This document shows positions 62,298 to 64,000 of a DNA stretch of 64,000 nucleotides, piece after piece (position 1 is the first letter of the stretch; the number at the start of each line of letters is the position of its first letter). Both the position numbers and the translations under genes were made by a program. The DNA is taken from assembly GCF_029076445.1 (NCBI RefSeq), contig NZ_JARESG010000003.1:124001-188000 (forward strand). The letters run 5' to 3'. The notes beneath the pieces were generated by a model. That model made no database searches, was not told the origin of the DNA, and worked only from the letters and a program-made list of their open reading frames with translations. This DNA comes from Pseudarthrobacter naphthalenicus (GTDB lineage Bacteria > Actinomycetota > Actinomycetes > Actinomycetales > Micrococcaceae).

Positions 62298-63680
62298 TTG
62301 TCAGTAACGCACCTGGATTCAATCGAGGGTACCCGAGGGTCGGAGACGAGCCGGAAGCCTCCCCAGGACATACCGGCAGAACAGTCCGTGCTGGGCGGCA
62401 TGATGCTCTCCAAGGACGCCATTGCTGACGTTGTGGAGATCCTCCGCGGCCAGGACTTCTACCGGCCCGCGCACGAGACCATTTATGAAGCGATCATTGA
62501 CCTCTACGGCCGGGGTGAGCCTGCCGACGCCGTGACGGTTTCGGACGAACTGACCAAGCGTGCCGAGATTAACAGGATCGGCGGCCCGGCCTACCTGCAC
62601 GAACTCATTCAGACCGTACCCACGGCCGCCAACGCCGGATACTACGCCGAGATTGTGGCCGAACGCGCCGTCCTGCGCCGGTTGGTCAACGCCGGCACCA
62701 AGATTGTCCAGCTGGGTTACGGCTCCGACGGCGAGGTGGAGGACCTGGTCAACCAGGCCCAGGCCGAGGTCTACGCCGTCGCCGAGCGACGCACCGCCGA
62801 GGACTATGTTGTCCTCAAGGACGTCATGGAATCCACGGTTGACGAGATCGAGGCCTCCGGGCACCGGGGCGAAGGAATGACGGGGGTGCCCACCGGCTTT
62901 TACGAGCTGGACGAGCTCACCCACGGCCTGCACCCTGGCCAGATGATCGTCATTGCCGCCCGCCCCGCCGTGGGTAAGTCCACGTTCGCCCTGGACTTCG
63001 CCCGGTCCGCAGCCATCAAAAACAACCTGGCAACGGTCATGTTCTCGCTCGAAATGGGCCGGAATGAGATCGCCATGCGTCTCCTGTCCGCCGAGGCCAC
63101 CATCGGCCTCCAGGACCTCCGCAAGGGCACCATCAAGGACGAGCAGTGGTCCAAGATCGCCACCACCATGGGCCGGATGAACGACGCCCCGCTCTTCATT
63201 GACGACAGTCCCAACATGTCCCTGATGGAAATCAGGGCAAAATGCCGGCGGCTCAAGCAGCAGCACGACCTCAAGCTGGTCATCCTTGACTACCTGCAGC
63301 TCATGAGCTCGGGCAAGAAAGTTGAGTCGCGCCAGCAGGAAGTCTCGGAATTCTCCCGTGCCCTCAAGCTCTTGGCCAAGGAACTGCAGGTGCCCGTTAT
63401 CGCCCTGTCGCAGCTCAACCGTGGCTCCGAACAGCGCCAGGACAAGCGGCCCATGGTCTCGGACCTCCGCGAATCGGGCTCCATTGAGCAGGACGCGGAC
63501 ATGGTGATCCTCCTGCACCGCGAAGACGTCTATGACAAGGAGTCGCCGCGGGCCGGCGAGGCTGACATCCTGATCGCCAAGCATCGTAACGGTCCCACCA
63601 AGGACATCGTGGTGGCCTTCCAGGGCCACTACTCGCGCTTTGCCAACATGGCCGCCGACGCCGGAGGCGGGGGCTTCTAG
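62298..63680 (+). CDS. dnaB: Replicative DNA helicase DnaB
   Basis: Hexameric helicase at the replication fork; 460 residues from a TTG start with GGAGG 9 bp upstream. The N-terminal domain begins around PPQDIPAEQSVLGGMMLSKD, and the RecA-like domain has Walker A ARPAVGKSTFALDF near 220-232, the Walker B region LVILDYLQLM and the C-terminal GSIEQDADMVILLHRED. No intein, unlike some actinobacteria. The coding sequence is intact. Confidence 0.97.
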   Translation: MSVTHLDSIEGTRGSETSRKPPQDIPAEQSVLGGMMLSKDAIADVVEILRGQDFYRPAHETIYEAIIDLYGRGEPADAVTVSDELTKRAEINRIGGPAYLHELIQTVPTAANAGYYAEIVAERAVLRRLVNAGTKIVQLGYGSDGEVEDLVNQAQAEVYAVAERRTAEDYVVLKDVMESTVDEIEASGHRGEGMTGVPTGFYELDELTHGLHPGQMIVIAARPAVGKSTFALDFARSAAIKNNLATVMFSLEMGRNEIAMRLLSAEATIGLQDLRKGTIKDEQWSKIATTMGRMNDAPLFIDDSPNMSLMEIRAKCRRLKQQHDLKLVILDYLQLMSSGKKVESRQQEVSEFSRALKLLAKELQVPVIALSQLNRGSEQRQDKRPMVSDLRESGSIEQDADMVILLHREDVYDKESPRAGEADILIAKHRNGPTKDIVVAFQGHYSRFANMAADAGGGGF

Positions 63681-63707
63681 GGTCCGGTCACCGGACCGGG
63701 CAGGGGT

Positions 63708-64000
63708 TCAGCCCTGCTGCAGCAGGTGGTTGGGCAGCCGGTTTCCGGGCGCTTTCCCGCGGATCTCCAGCAATTCGCGGGCATGGGCGTGCAGGCGTTT
63801 GTCCTCTTCCGTGACCGGCACCCACGGCGGGACGGGCACCGAGTTTCCCTCGGCGTCGCGCGCCACCATCACGGTGAGGCAGTACGTGGTGAGGTTCAGT
63901 GCGCCGCCCTTCGGATCGCCCGAACGCACGTGGACGGCGATGTGCATGCCTTTGGTCCCTGTGTAGACCAGCCGGGCCTCAACCTCCACGACATGTCCGA
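63708..64000 (-). CDS. Acyl-CoA thioesterase (5' end beyond window)
   Basis: About 97 C-terminal residues are seen; the gene continues past the right edge. The frame reads GHVVEVEARLVYTGTKGMHI, then LNLTTYCLTVMVARDAEGNS, typical of hot-dog fold acyl-CoA thioesterases (BFIT type). It is convergent with dnaB. The catalytic Asp/Asn region would lie in the missing part. Confidence 0.8.
   Translation of the reverse strand, partial: GHVVEVEARLVYTGTKGMHIAVHVRSGDPKGGALNLTTYCLTVMVARDAEGNSVPVPPWVPVTEEDKRLHAHARELLEIRGKAPGNRLPNHLLQQG

Noticed and set aside
1..64000. CRISPR arrays, tRNA and rRNA genes, prophage genes
   Set aside because: I looked for spaced repeats, tRNA-like clover-leaf ends and phage structural genes and saw none that I could support.

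Overview
The window is the chromosomal origin region of a high-G+C actinobacterium. Gene order and protein sequences fit the Micrococcaceae, most likely Arthrobacter or a close relative such as Pseudarthrobacter; this is an inference from synteny and sequence feel, not a database match. The left end carries divergent dnaA (5' part only, minus strand) and the rpmH-rnpA-yidD-yidC-khpB-rsmG-parA-parB series (plus strand). Next comes a stretch of about 5.4 kb (7166-12563) with no recognisable gene but nine parS-type ParB sites and a cluster of DnaA boxes. A convergent minus-strand block follows: trxA, trxB, a membrane-anchored pseudokinase-like protein, murJ and a NUDIX hydrolase.

From 18.8 to 36.8 kb lie ordinary chromosomal genes: the CCA-adding enzyme, a histidine phosphatase, a leader-like region with two very small ORFs and a 15-bp repeat, a GT87-type membrane glycosyltransferase, an FAD oxidoreductase, a penicillin-binding lipoprotein, an ABC-F ATPase, an MFS transporter, a PAP2-lipid kinase fusion, an ABC exporter with its two-component system, and an M18 aminopeptidase.

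From 36.8 to 56.0 kb the content is accessory. A complete IS701-like element with CTAG target duplication (36828-38260) is followed by a tightly coupled seven-gene plus-strand cluster (38.6-48.3 kb). It encodes a GtrA-like membrane protein, a secreted copper-radical oxidase with an exact in-frame tandem duplication, a secreted excalibur protein, a cellulose-synthase-like GT2, a GT39-like enzyme, a Tat-exported GH26 hydrolase and a PIG-L deacetylase. Two convergent genes, a NeuD-like acyltransferase and a DegT-family protein lacking the PLP lysine, close the block. I read it as an exopolysaccharide assembly and tailoring locus related in logic to the Streptomyces CslA-GlxA system but with different partners. 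A large LuxR-type ATPase regulator and a single-chain MmeI-like restriction-modification enzyme follow.

The right end returns to core replication and translation genes: rpsF-ssb-rpsR-rplI (with a candidate autoregulatory RNA leader), a DUF1801 protein, a PhzF isomerase, an FMN reductase, two tandem membrane proteins with L7/L12 C-terminal-like modules, a DnaA-box-rich intergenic region, dnaB and a truncated thioesterase gene. Three intergenic regions of this window (dnaA-rpmH, parB-trxA and upstream of dnaB) carry DnaA-box-like sequences.
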